Shown here: in pieces, positions 35,787 through 43,318 of the stretch
Position numbering within the stretch: the stretch's first letter is position 1
Layout of the letters: each line of letters starts with the position of its first letter
Source: Rhizobium sp. L51/94
GTDB lineage: Bacteria > Pseudomonadota > Alphaproteobacteria > Rhizobiales > Rhizobiaceae
Direction of reading: 5' to 3'
DNA length: 64,000 bases
NCBI RefSeq assembly: GCF_019355555.1
Contig: NZ_CP072142.1
Coordinates: 434,001 to 498,000, forward strand
Position numbers and translations under genes: made by a program
Notes under the pieces: model-generated
Database searches by the model: none
Seen by the model: the letters and a program-made list of their open reading frames with translations, nothing else
What the model was told of the DNA's origin: nothing

Positions 35787-37364
35787 TCACTCTTCCCAGA
35801 AAACATTGGTGAGAACGTTCGACGGGACAGGCTCGTTTTCCCATAGCCCCTTGAGCTTCCTGTTCCAGACGCCGAGCTTCGGCATGACGAAGAGAAAGAG
35901 CGCCGGCACATCGTCTGCGAGAATGGTCTGGGCCTTGCCATAGATCTCGGCCTGTTCGGCGGGATCGGTGGTTTCCTGCACCTTCTTCATCAAGGCGTCG
36001 AAGGCCGGGTTTCGATAGTTGAAGTAGTAGGGATCGCGCGAATAGATGTCGATGTCCATCGGCTCCGCATGGGCGACGATGGTCATCTGGTAGTTTCGGT
36101 CCTGCATAACATCCTGCACCCACTTGGCCGGAAATTCGGTGGTCTCGATGGTGACAGTCACGCCGATGTCCGCCAGCATCGCCTGGATGATCTCCGCACT
36201 GCGCGAAGCGTAGGCCATCTGCGGCGACTTGATGGTGAAGGAAAAGCCCTGGCCATAGCCGGCATCGGCGAGCAGCGCCCTCGCCTTCTGCGGATCGTAT
36301 GGCCACCTGGCGGTCAGGTCGAGAAAGCCCGGATCGTTCGGCGTGTAGTGGCTGCCGATGGGGGTGCCGAGGCCAGACCAGGCGCCGTCGACGACCGTCT
36401 TGCGGTCGATCGCCATCATCAGCGCCTGCCGGACGCGCTTGTCGTCGAAGGGCTTCTGGCTGTTGTTCATGCCGGCCACGACCTTGAGTTCGGTGTTGCC
36501 GATCCTGGTCACAAGCGCCTCGTTGCCTGCGAAGGAAGCCATCAGCTCCGGTGCCGCAAATTCCGGAATGGCATCGACGCCGCCGGATTTCAACGCCGCG
36601 GCCTGGGCCTGCGGATCGGAGATGAACCGGAATGTCACCTTGTCCAGCCTCACAGACACCGCCTTGTTCCAGTAGTTGTCGTTCCTTTCCAGCTCGACCC
36701 TGTCGCCCTTCGCCCAGCTGACGAACCTGAACGGGCCGGTGCCGATCGGTCGGGTCCTGTCGTCTGCGGCCGAATTGGGTGCCACCATGACAGCAGCCGG
36801 CCAGCCGAGCCAGGAGAGCAGGCTGCCCGTCGGTGCCGACAGATGCAGCACAAGGGTTTGCGGGTCCGGCGTGTCGATTGAGGCGATGGTGGTGAAAAAC
36901 CGCTTTTGCGGATTGACCGAGCTGCTGCCACGGGCGCGATCCAGGGTGAATTTGGCGGTTGTCGAATCAAATGGCTGGCCGTCGTGGAATTTGACGCCGG
37001 ATTGCAGATGGAACGTATAGGTCAGGCCGTCCGGCGAGATCTCCCAGCCTTTGGCCAGCTGCGGCTGCACCCTGCCGGCCTCGTCTATCGCGACCAGTCC
37101 CTCGAAGATGTTCTGCCAGCTGACCTGGCCGATGGCGACGGGAGCGGCGATGGTCGGGTCGAGGCCAGAAGGCTCGATCGTCATGCCGAGATCGAGCGAG
37201 TTTTTCGCCGCCTCTGCAGGCGCAAGACCGAAAATAAGAAGGCTGGTGGAAACTGCTCCCCAGATTGCCAGACGTCGAGCCGGTCGAATCAACGATGCTC
37301 GCGGGACCGTCTTCAGATGCGATCCTGCACACGCGTCGCGCCTTGCTCTCGTCCAATTCCTCAT
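35787..37364 (-). CDS. Peptide-type ABC transporter binding protein, family 5
   Basis: 525 residues from the ATG preceded by AAGGAAAGA; the open frame extends 39 codons further but without a convincing start. Leader with RRLAIWGAVSTSLLIFGLA and AEA cleavage near residue 51. Family 5 landmarks: LQSGVKFHDGQPFDSTTAKF, GTGPFRFVSWAKGDRVELER, and VRQALMMAIDRKTVVDGAW. Family members bind oligopeptides, nickel, glutathione or opines. Divergent from the TetR gene at 37653, sharing 288 bp. Confidence 0.93.
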   Translation of the reverse strand: MRNWTRARRDACAGSHLKTVPRASLIRPARRLAIWGAVSTSLLIFGLAPAEAAKNSLDLGMTIEPSGLDPTIAAPVAIGQVSWQNIFEGLVAIDEAGRVQPQLAKGWEISPDGLTYTFHLQSGVKFHDGQPFDSTTAKFTLDRARGSSSVNPQKRFFTTIASIDTPDPQTLVLHLSAPTGSLLSWLGWPAAVMVAPNSAADDRTRPIGTGPFRFVSWAKGDRVELERNDNYWNKAVSVRLDKVTFRFISDPQAQAAALKSGGVDAIPEFAAPELMASFAGNEALVTRIGNTELKVVAGMNNSQKPFDDKRVRQALMMAIDRKTVVDGAWSGLGTPIGSHYTPNDPGFLDLTARWPYDPQKARALLADAGYGQGFSFTIKSPQMAYASRSAEIIQAMLADIGVTVTIETTEFPAKWVQDVMQDRNYQMTIVAHAEPMDIDIYSRDPYYFNYRNPAFDALMKKVQETTDPAEQAEIYGKAQTILADDVPALFLFVMPKLGVWNRKLKGLWENEPVPSNVLTNVFWEE

Positions 37365-37526
37365 GGAGATTCTTTCCTTGACGGCGATATCTGGAAAGCT
37401 ACAGCGGAATTTGCGGGTCGATGCAAGTCCGCTGACACACGGGAGGTCGCGCCATGCCATCCTGGAGGCATCCGTTCCCATGCTGCACCGCGAAAGGATG
37501 TGACTTGCAACCCCCTCCGCGATGGT

Positions 37527-37555
37527 ATATCGAACTGTACGGTTCGGTTCGATAT
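37527..37555. promoter_or_regulatory. Palindromic operator candidate for the TetR-type regulator
   Basis: Outer arms ATATCGAAC / GTTCGATAT are perfectly inverted with an 11-nt centre. An inner palindrome CGAAC-TGTACG-GTTCG overlaps the left arm (37531-37546). A second ACTGTAYGG element follows at 37559-37567. ACTGTACGGT-type sites are typical of rhizobial TetR repressors. Lies in the gap between the binding-protein and TetR genes, 98 bp before the TetR start. Confidence 0.6.
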
Positions 37556-37652
37556 TTAACTGTATGGCTTTTGTGGGTCATTGCATTTGCAGGCTTGTTC
37601 GGCTCCGTCGGCGTGACGGCGTTCACGCTATAAAGATTTAAGCGGCACAGAT

Positions 37653-38285
37653 ATGTCTGTCACTGAAAATGAAACCGTTCACCGTTTGCCTCGCGGCCGA
37701 CCCCGCCTGGATCCCGATCTCCGCAAGACAAGTATCGTCGAGACCGCCCTCAGGGTTTTCATCGAGGTGGGTTTCGTCGACGCGACGATGGAAATGATCG
37801 CCGCACGCTGCGCAATCTCCAAGGCCACGCTCTACAGTGCGTTTTCGAGCAAGCGGGACCTTTTCACATCGGTGGTCGAGGTTGCCGTCCGCCTGGAAAT
37901 TCCGGATGAAATCGAAGGTGGCTCGGTTGCCAAGACCCTCGAGACGATCCTTCTGCCACCGTCCGACGGTCATGAGTCTGAGCTGGACGACCGGGATGCC
38001 ATCCTCCGGATCGTTTATACCCAGGGACAGGACCATCCCGAGCTCTGGGAGATCTACCGGTGCACGACTAGCAAGGAGTCCGAGCGGCTGACGGCTTGGC
38101 TGCTGCAGCAGCAGGCGCAAGGACGGCTGATCATCGACGATGCAACGATGATCGCCCAGATGCTCATGAACGTCGCCCTGGGCTATCCGCCAAACCGATC
38201 CGAGGCCGTGGTCGGTCCCCTGACGCGGGTGCCCTACCTCAGGGAGTTCGTAACGATATTCTGCCGCGGGATTTCCGTCTCCTGA
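37653..38285 (+). CDS. TetR/AcrR-family regulator
   Basis: 210 residues. N-terminal HTH at about 25-70: IVETALRVFIEVGFVDATME, IAARCAISKATLYSAFSSKR. The C-terminal ligand-binding domain is of the AefR-like kind by general appearance. Basic RGRPRLDP precedes the HTH, as in many rhizobial members. Divergent from the peptide-type transporter operon, which it may regulate along with itself through the palindrome at 37527. Confidence 0.93.
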   Translation: MSVTENETVHRLPRGRPRLDPDLRKTSIVETALRVFIEVGFVDATMEMIAARCAISKATLYSAFSSKRDLFTSVVEVAVRLEIPDEIEGGSVAKTLETILLPPSDGHESELDDRDAILRIVYTQGQDHPELWEIYRCTTSKESERLTAWLLQQQAQGRLIIDDATMIAQMLMNVALGYPPNRSEAVVGPLTRVPYLREFVTIFCRGISVS

Positions 38286-38309
38286 CAGCAGGCAACTCAG
38301 GTCGTCGTT

Positions 38310-38723
38310 TCAGTGGCGATCGACAAGCACCGAGCAACTGGCCCCGCGCGTGACGCGGTCGACAATCGACCCGAAAAGGGCATCCGTGATGTCCTGCACA
38401 TGGGTGCCGACGATGACGAGGTCGGCATTGCGCTCACGGGCCGCATCGAGGATCGTCGGGGCAACGCGGCCGGCCTTGATCAGGTAGGTGGCTTCGATGT
38501 TGAGGCGCGAGCAGAGGGATTTCAACTTTGCCTCCACGTCGCTCATCCAGTCCATATCGGCGCTCGATGGCGCGGATTGGGGTGTGTAATGCGGAACTGA
38601 TTCCACGACATGCAGCGCGATGATCTCGCCGTCACTGTCGAGCAGCGCGGATGCGCGACGCAACATGTGTTCCGCCTTTTCACGCGGGCCTAGTCCTATG
38701 GCGCAAATTATCCTGGAATACAT
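38310..38723 (-). CDS. Universal stress protein, UspA family
   Basis: 137 residues, a single Usp domain. RIICAIGLGPREKAEHMLRR at the N-terminus; the C-terminal part has ADLVIVGTHVQ and GSIVDRVTRGASCSVLVD, corresponding to the ATP-binding GxxG-x9-G(S/T) segment. Members support survival under starvation or low oxygen. A TTGAC-N4-ATCAA box 70 bp upstream suggests FixK/FnrN control. Convergent with the TetR gene (24-bp gap). Confidence 0.93.
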   Translation of the reverse strand: MYSRIICAIGLGPREKAEHMLRRASALLDSDGEIIALHVVESVPHYTPQSAPSSADMDWMSDVEAKLKSLCSRLNIEATYLIKAGRVAPTILDAARERNADLVIVGTHVQDITDALFGSIVDRVTRGASCSVLVDRH

Positions 38724-38792
38724 GCTGTCTTTACCACCGAGAGAGAGTTGGTCCGTCCAAGATTACTTGGACCTTCTACCCTCGGCTTGGCT

Positions 38793-38806
38793 TTGACAAA
38801 GATCAA
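38793..38806. promoter_or_regulatory. Anaerobox (FNR/FixK-type site) upstream of the universal stress gene
   Basis: TTGAC-AAAG-ATCAA matches the consensus TTGAT-N4-ATCAA at 9 of 10 fixed positions. Centred about 76 bp upstream of the start codon at 38723 on the minus strand. No other gene start lies near it, since the GntR gene ends at 38871 and is transcribed toward it. Confidence 0.6.
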
Positions 38807-38870
38807 CCGGAATAAAAGTTTTGGTCGTTCTACTATATAGTCGGCAGCATAAGCCTGGTCATGTGGCATT

Positions 38871-39560
38871 TCAGGGAAATAGACCGGCGCAGCGCGCGGT
38901 GTTGCGGACATGGGTTTCCATGGCCAGCCTGGAACGTTCGACATCGTTGGATTTCAGCGCCGCGATGATGGCGCGATGCTCGGCCACCGATGCCAGCATG
39001 CGCGAGGGTTCGGTGATCGGGATTGGCTGGCGCTGCGTTTCCGTCAGTTGCTCGCGGACGGTCTGGTAGAGTGCGCGCAGCATTGCATTGCTGCAGCCGG
39101 ACGCGATGATGCCGTGGAATTCGAGATCCGCTTCGACATTCGTCAGCAGATCCTCGCTGGCCCAGCACTCCTCCATGGTTCTGGTCGCGTCCTCCATTGC
39201 CTGCAACTGGCCTCCCGTCAGCCGTCCAGCCGCAAGGGCCGCAATGTTGCCTTCCAGCATGATGCGCGTCTGGAAGACATCGAACACCGAATAGCTGTCG
39301 GCGTAGCGCCACGGTGCCATGGCGTTGGTTGCCGACGGGCGGTTGCCGGCCACGAAGGTGCCCCTGCCCGCCTCGGTCTTGAGCAGGCCCAGCGTTTCGA
39401 GCGTCAGCAGCGCCTCGCGCAGCGATGCCCGGCTGATGCCGAGTCGAACGGAAAACTCCCGCTGCGAGGGGATCTTCTGCCCTGCCTTCAACTCCCCGGC
39501 CTTGATCATATCCTGGATAATCCGGGCGGCCGATTGGGGAACGAGTGTTCTGGTGAGCAT
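38871..39560 (-). CDS. GntR-family regulator, FadR subfamily
   Basis: 229 residues. Winged HTH near 27-75 with IPSQREFSVRLGISRASLRE and LETLGLLKTEAGRGTFV; an all-helical FCD effector domain with MLEGNIAALAAGRLTG and a late His motif (VAEHRAIIAAL) that usually binds a metal and a carboxylate ligand. Divergent from the ABC/PLP/hydantoinase operon, and the likely ligand of the palindrome at 39668. Confidence 0.94.
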   Translation of the reverse strand: MLTRTLVPQSAARIIQDMIKAGELKAGQKIPSQREFSVRLGISRASLREALLTLETLGLLKTEAGRGTFVAGNRPSATNAMAPWRYADSYSVFDVFQTRIMLEGNIAALAAGRLTGGQLQAMEDATRTMEECWASEDLLTNVEADLEFHGIIASGCSNAMLRALYQTVREQLTETQRQPIPITEPSRMLASVAEHRAIIAALKSNDVERSRLAMETHVRNTARCAGLFP

Positions 39561-39667
39561 TCAACGTCTTCTTTGTGCCGGCGCGGCCGATGCTGTCGGG
39601 CCACTGATGTCGTGAACTCTATTTTACTTTATTGCCGTCTTGCAAATGCCAGGCCGCCATGCTTGAT

Positions 39668-39696
39668 TGGTCGAACTGGTCTGACCAGTTCGACCA
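39668..39696. promoter_or_regulatory. Perfect 29-bp palindrome, probable GntR operator
   Basis: Arms TGGTCGAACTGGTC and GACCAGTTCGACCA are exact inverted repeats of 14 bases with a single central T. The core TGGTC-T-GACCA fits the TGGTNNNACCA-type sites bound by FadR-subfamily regulators. It lies 107 bp upstream of the GntR start and 38 bp upstream of the binding-protein start, overlapping the predicted -35 element of the latter. Confidence 0.75.
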
Positions 39697-39717
39697 CATA
39701 AAACTGATGGGTAAAAT
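39689..39717 (+). promoter_or_regulatory. Promoter candidate of the ABC/PLP/hydantoinase operon
   Basis: TTCGAC (39689-39694) and TAAAAT (39712-39717) separated by 17 bp, ending 16 bp before the binding-protein ATG at 39734. The -35 hexamer falls within the right arm of the palindrome, which would allow repression by steric block. The leader this implies is very short, so the transcription start would lie just before the ribosome site. Confidence 0.45.
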
Positions 39718-39733
39718 AAATCAAGGGGAACCC

Positions 39734-40531
39734 ATGCGCACTCCGTCATTTCTGAAAACAACCGTTCTCACAGCAATCCTGGCCTTTGCCGGATCTTCGA
39801 TCTCTTTCGCAGCCGATCTCTCGGTCGGTGCCAACATCGGCAATGTCCCCTGGGAGTTCCAGGACGATACCGGCAAGACTGTCGGCTTTGAAGTCGATCT
39901 TGTCACCGAGATTGCCAAGCGTCTCGGCAAGTCTGTCGAGTTCGTCAACATCCCGTTCAACGGGCTTTTCTCAGCGGTGCAATCCGGCCGTATCAACATG
40001 GCCGTTTCGTCGATCACCATCACGCCCAAGCGTCTCGAATCAGTCACCTTCGCCCAGCCCTACTACGATAGCGACCAGTCGCTGACGGTGACGGCAGCCA
40101 GCGGCATTGCCGATCTTGCCGGGATGAAGGGCAAGGTCGTGGGTGTCGATACCGGCTCCACCGGCGACATGTGGGCGACCGAGAATACCGGCAAATACGG
40201 CCTCGGCGAAATCCGCCGCTTCGAAGGCTTGCAGCCTGCGATGCTCGATCTCGTTGCCGGCCGCATCGACGGCTACATCAGCGACATCCCGGCGCTGCAG
40301 TATTACGTCAAGGACAAGCCGAACCTGAAAGTCGTCGAGCGTATTCCGACGGGCGAGAAGTATTCGATCATGTTCAACAAGGGCGATGCTCTTGCCAAGC
40401 AGGTCAACGACGTCATCACCACGCTGAAGGGCGAAGGCTATATCGCCAAGCTGCACCAGACATGGTTCGGCGCAAAGGCCGAAGACACGACCTCGACGGT
40501 CAAGGTCATGGATATGCCGGCCGCCAAGTAA
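39734..40531 (+). CDS. Amino-acid-type ABC transporter binding protein, family 3
   Basis: 265 residues from the ATG preceded by AAGGGGA. Signal peptide TTVLTAILAFAGSSISFA with cleavage near ADLS (about residue 24). Family 3 landmarks: VPWEFQDDTGKTVGFEVDLV, RLGKSVEFVNIPFNGLFSAV, INMAVSSITITPKRLESVTF, VGVDTGSTGD. Members bind polar amino acids, opines and related zwitterions; the Arg and Asp of the amino-acid clamp are not certain here. First gene of a five-gene operon. Confidence 0.94.
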   Translation: MRTPSFLKTTVLTAILAFAGSSISFAADLSVGANIGNVPWEFQDDTGKTVGFEVDLVTEIAKRLGKSVEFVNIPFNGLFSAVQSGRINMAVSSITITPKRLESVTFAQPYYDSDQSLTVTAASGIADLAGMKGKVVGVDTGSTGDMWATENTGKYGLGEIRRFEGLQPAMLDLVAGRIDGYISDIPALQYYVKDKPNLKVVERIPTGEKYSIMFNKGDALAKQVNDVITTLKGEGYIAKLHQTWFGAKAEDTTSTVKVMDMPAAK

Positions 40532-40547
40532 CCGGCTAGCCCGACGG

Positions 40548-40575
40548 GGATGGCGGCTGATGTCGCCATCCTTTT
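40548..40575 (+). terminator. Intra-operon hairpin with T-run after the binding-protein gene
   Basis: GGATGGCG-GCTGATGT-CGCCATCC (8-bp stem, 8-nt loop) followed by TTTT, 16 bases after the binding-protein stop and 24 bases before the permease start. Such elements let the binding protein be made in excess over the membrane parts. Confidence 0.6.
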
Positions 40576-40599
40576 CCCGACGATCTGACCGGCGGTTTC

Positions 40600-41274
40600 A
40601 TGGATATTTTCACGACATTCTTCAACGTTCCTGTCCTCATCAGGGCGTTTCCACTTCTGATATCGGGGCTCTGGGTGACGCTCGAGATCGGTATCACCAG
40701 CATTATCGCCGGCCTTGTCGGCGGCATGTTCCTGGCGCTGCTTCGCCTCTACGCTCCGGCACCGGTGCGGGCGATCGCCAAGATCTATACGGATTTCTTC
40801 CGGTCCATCCCGCTGCTCGTTTTGTTGATCATCGTTTACTATGCCCTGCCCTTCGTCGGCATCCGCTTTTCGCCGTTCTTCTCGGCCGTGGCAGCCCTGA
40901 CGCTGGTGTCGATTGCCTATACTGCGGAGATTTTTCGCGCCGGCATCGAGGCCATCCCCCGTGGCCAGTTCGAGGCTTCCGAGGCGCTGGGTCTTTCGTA
41001 TCGGCCGATGATGATCGACGTCATCCTGCCGCAGGCGATCAAGATCGTCATTCCGCCGCTGACCAACAACTGCATCAATGTCATCAAGGACACGGCGCTC
41101 GCCTCCGTCGTCGCCATGCCGGATCTGCTGAAGCAGGCGACACAGGCACAGGCGCTGATGGCCAACCCCTCCCCCCTGATCGGCGCTGCCATAATCTATG
41201 TCGCCTTCCTCTGGCCGCTGGTGACCATCGTTGCCCGCCTTGAGAAACGCTTCAATGTCGGGAGGCGCCCATGA
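40600..41274 (+). CDS. Amino-acid-type ABC transporter permease
   Basis: 224 residues, HisM/GlnP type, with about five membrane segments. FFRSIPLLVLLIIVYYALPF is the family FRGTPLLVQL equivalent and EASEALGLSYRPMMIDVILP the EAA loop. Only one permease is present, so it would work as a homodimer. Overlaps the ATPase start by 4 bp. Confidence 0.94.
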   Translation: MDIFTTFFNVPVLIRAFPLLISGLWVTLEIGITSIIAGLVGGMFLALLRLYAPAPVRAIAKIYTDFFRSIPLLVLLIIVYYALPFVGIRFSPFFSAVAALTLVSIAYTAEIFRAGIEAIPRGQFEASEALGLSYRPMMIDVILPQAIKIVIPPLTNNCINVIKDTALASVVAMPDLLKQATQAQALMANPSPLIGAAIIYVAFLWPLVTIVARLEKRFNVGRRP

Positions 41275-42008
41275 GACCGATCATCAGCATCCAGGGCCTC
41301 AAGAAGTCATACGGCGATTTCGAGGTGCTACACGGCATCGATCTCGAGATCGGCGAAGGTGAGGTGGTCTGCGTCATCGGGCCATCCGGCTCCGGCAAGT
41401 CGACGCTGATCCGCTGCATCAACCATCTCGAGGCATTTTCGCCGGAGAGCACAATCCATGTCGACGGCATCAAGGTCGAGCGCGGCAAGGCGCTGGCGCA
41501 GGTCCGCGCCGAAGTCGGCATGGTGTTTCAGTCGTTCAACCTGTTTCCGCACCTGACCGTGCTGAAAAACGTCATGCTGGCGCCGATGCGGGTGCGCGGC
41601 ACGACAACGGCAGATGCCGCCCGCAAGGCACGCGAGTTGCTGACCCGCGTCGGCATCTCCGAGCAGTCGGATAAATATCCGGAGCAGCTTTCCGGCGGCC
41701 AGCAGCAGCGCGTCGCCATTGCCCGGGCGCTGGCCATGGAGCCGAGGGTCCTGCTGTTCGACGAGCCCACCTCCTCGCTCGATCCGGAGATGGTCGGTGA
41801 GGTGCTCGACGTCATGCGCAAGCTTGCAGGCACTGGCGTGACGATGATCGTCGTCACCCACGAGATGGGCTTTGCCCGCCAGGTGGCCGATAGGGTGATC
41901 TTCATGGATGGCGGGCGCATCATCGAGGCCGGCACGCCGGCGGAGATATTCGACGCGCCGCAACAGGAGCGCACCAAGAGCTTCCTGCGCGCCGTGCTCA
42001 ATCACTGA
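41271..42008 (+). CDS. Amino-acid-type ABC transporter ATPase
   Basis: 245 residues, GlnQ/HisP type. Walker A GPSGSGKSTL, Q-loop VFQSFNLFPHLTVLKNV, signature LSGGQQQRVAIARAL and Walker B LLFDEPTSSLDPEMVGEVL. ATGA overlap with the permease gene. Confidence 0.95.
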   Translation: MRPIISIQGLKKSYGDFEVLHGIDLEIGEGEVVCVIGPSGSGKSTLIRCINHLEAFSPESTIHVDGIKVERGKALAQVRAEVGMVFQSFNLFPHLTVLKNVMLAPMRVRGTTTADAARKARELLTRVGISEQSDKYPEQLSGGQQQRVAIARALAMEPRVLLFDEPTSSLDPEMVGEVLDVMRKLAGTGVTMIVVTHEMGFARQVADRVIFMDGGRIIEAGTPAEIFDAPQQERTKSFLRAVLNH

Positions 42009-42038
42009 AAAACAAAATATTCCGGGAGAGATCAGCTC

Positions 42039-43301
42039 ATGCAACGCCCCCTCGACATCGATTTTGCCAGAAGCCAATTTCCAGGGCTCGGCAACGGATG
42101 GACATTTTTCGACAACGCCGGTGGTTCGCAAATCCTAAAGCCGGCGGTCGATCGCATGACCAGCTTCCTCTATGACAAGAACGTCCAGATCGGCGGCAGC
42201 TACGACGTCTCGCTGCAGGCGGCAAAGGCGCTTGCGGACGGGCGAATGGCGGCAATGCATCTGGTCAATGCGGCGCGTCCCGAGGAAATCGTCTTCGGCG
42301 GCTCGACGACTGTGCTGCTGCAGAACCTGGCGAAGGGCATGCGCAGCCAGCTGAAGCCGGGCGACGAGATCATCGTCACGATCTCCGACCACGAATCGAA
42401 CATCGGCCCGTGGGAAGGTCTGACGGATGCCGGCATCGTTCTCAAGTTCTGGCCGCTCGATACCGAGACCTACGTGCTCGACATGGCCGATCTCGCGCCG
42501 TTGATGACGGAGCGGACGAAGCTCGTCTGCGTCACCCATGTCTCGAATATTCTCGGATCGATCAATCCAATCGCCGAGATCGCCGCTTTCGTCCATGCAC
42601 GCGGCGCCCGTATATGCGTCGACGCCGTCGCCTACGCGCCACACCGCGCCATCGACGTGCAGGCATGGGATGTCGATTATTACGTCTTCAGCCTCTACAA
42701 GACTTACGGTCCCCACTACGCGATGATGTACGGCAAATACGATCATCTGCTCGAGCTGGATCCGCTCTATCACTTCTTCTACGGGCGGGACAAAGTGCCG
42801 GGCAAGCTCGAGCCCGGCAATGCCAACTACGAACTCGCCTATTCGCTGACCGGCATCGTTGATTATCTGGCCGAACTCGGTGAACGCGCCGGCTCAAGCG
42901 GCAGCCTGCGTGAAAAGATCGTCGCGGCCTTCGACGTCATAGCGAAGCAGGAAAACGCGCTGGCGGATCGGCTGCTCGGCTACCTCGGCAGCCGCAACGA
43001 CTGCCGCATATTCGGCGAACGCGACAATGCGCGCGGGAGCCGCATACCGACCATCAGCTTTGCCTTCGAGGGGCGCAATTCCGAAAGCATCTGCAAGGCC
43101 ATGGATGCCCACAAGATCGCCATCCGCTTCGGAGATTTCCACGCGCGACGGCTTGGCGATCACATCGGCTTGCCGCAATATCACGGGGCGGTGCGCGTCT
43201 CCATGGTCCACTACAACACGCTGGAGGAAGTCGACCGGTTGATTGCGTCGCTTGACGCGATCCTCGGCAGCGACGTCGGCATGCTTAGCGCAACAGCCTG
43301 A
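42039..43301 (+). CDS. Class V aminotransferase-fold PLP enzyme (cysteine-desulfurase-like)
   Basis: 420 residues. RBS GGAGAGA. The PLP lysine is K221 in FSLYKTYGPHYAMMYG; ISDHESNIGPWEG and VTHVSNILGSINPIAEIAA are the SufS/Csd-family PLP-contact segments, and the Asp pairing the pyridine N lies in ARICVDAVAYAPH. No obvious mobile-loop cysteine of an active desulfurase stands out. Encoded between the transporter and an amidohydrolase, it more likely acts as a lyase, epimerase or aminotransferase on the imported substrate. Confidence 0.88.
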   Translation: MQRPLDIDFARSQFPGLGNGWTFFDNAGGSQILKPAVDRMTSFLYDKNVQIGGSYDVSLQAAKALADGRMAAMHLVNAARPEEIVFGGSTTVLLQNLAKGMRSQLKPGDEIIVTISDHESNIGPWEGLTDAGIVLKFWPLDTETYVLDMADLAPLMTERTKLVCVTHVSNILGSINPIAEIAAFVHARGARICVDAVAYAPHRAIDVQAWDVDYYVFSLYKTYGPHYAMMYGKYDHLLELDPLYHFFYGRDKVPGKLEPGNANYELAYSLTGIVDYLAELGERAGSSGSLREKIVAAFDVIAKQENALADRLLGYLGSRNDCRIFGERDNARGSRIPTISFAFEGRNSESICKAMDAHKIAIRFGDFHARRLGDHIGLPQYHGAVRVSMVHYNTLEEVDRLIASLDAILGSDVGMLSATA

Positions 43302-43318
43302 AAAAGAGAGAGTGCAGC

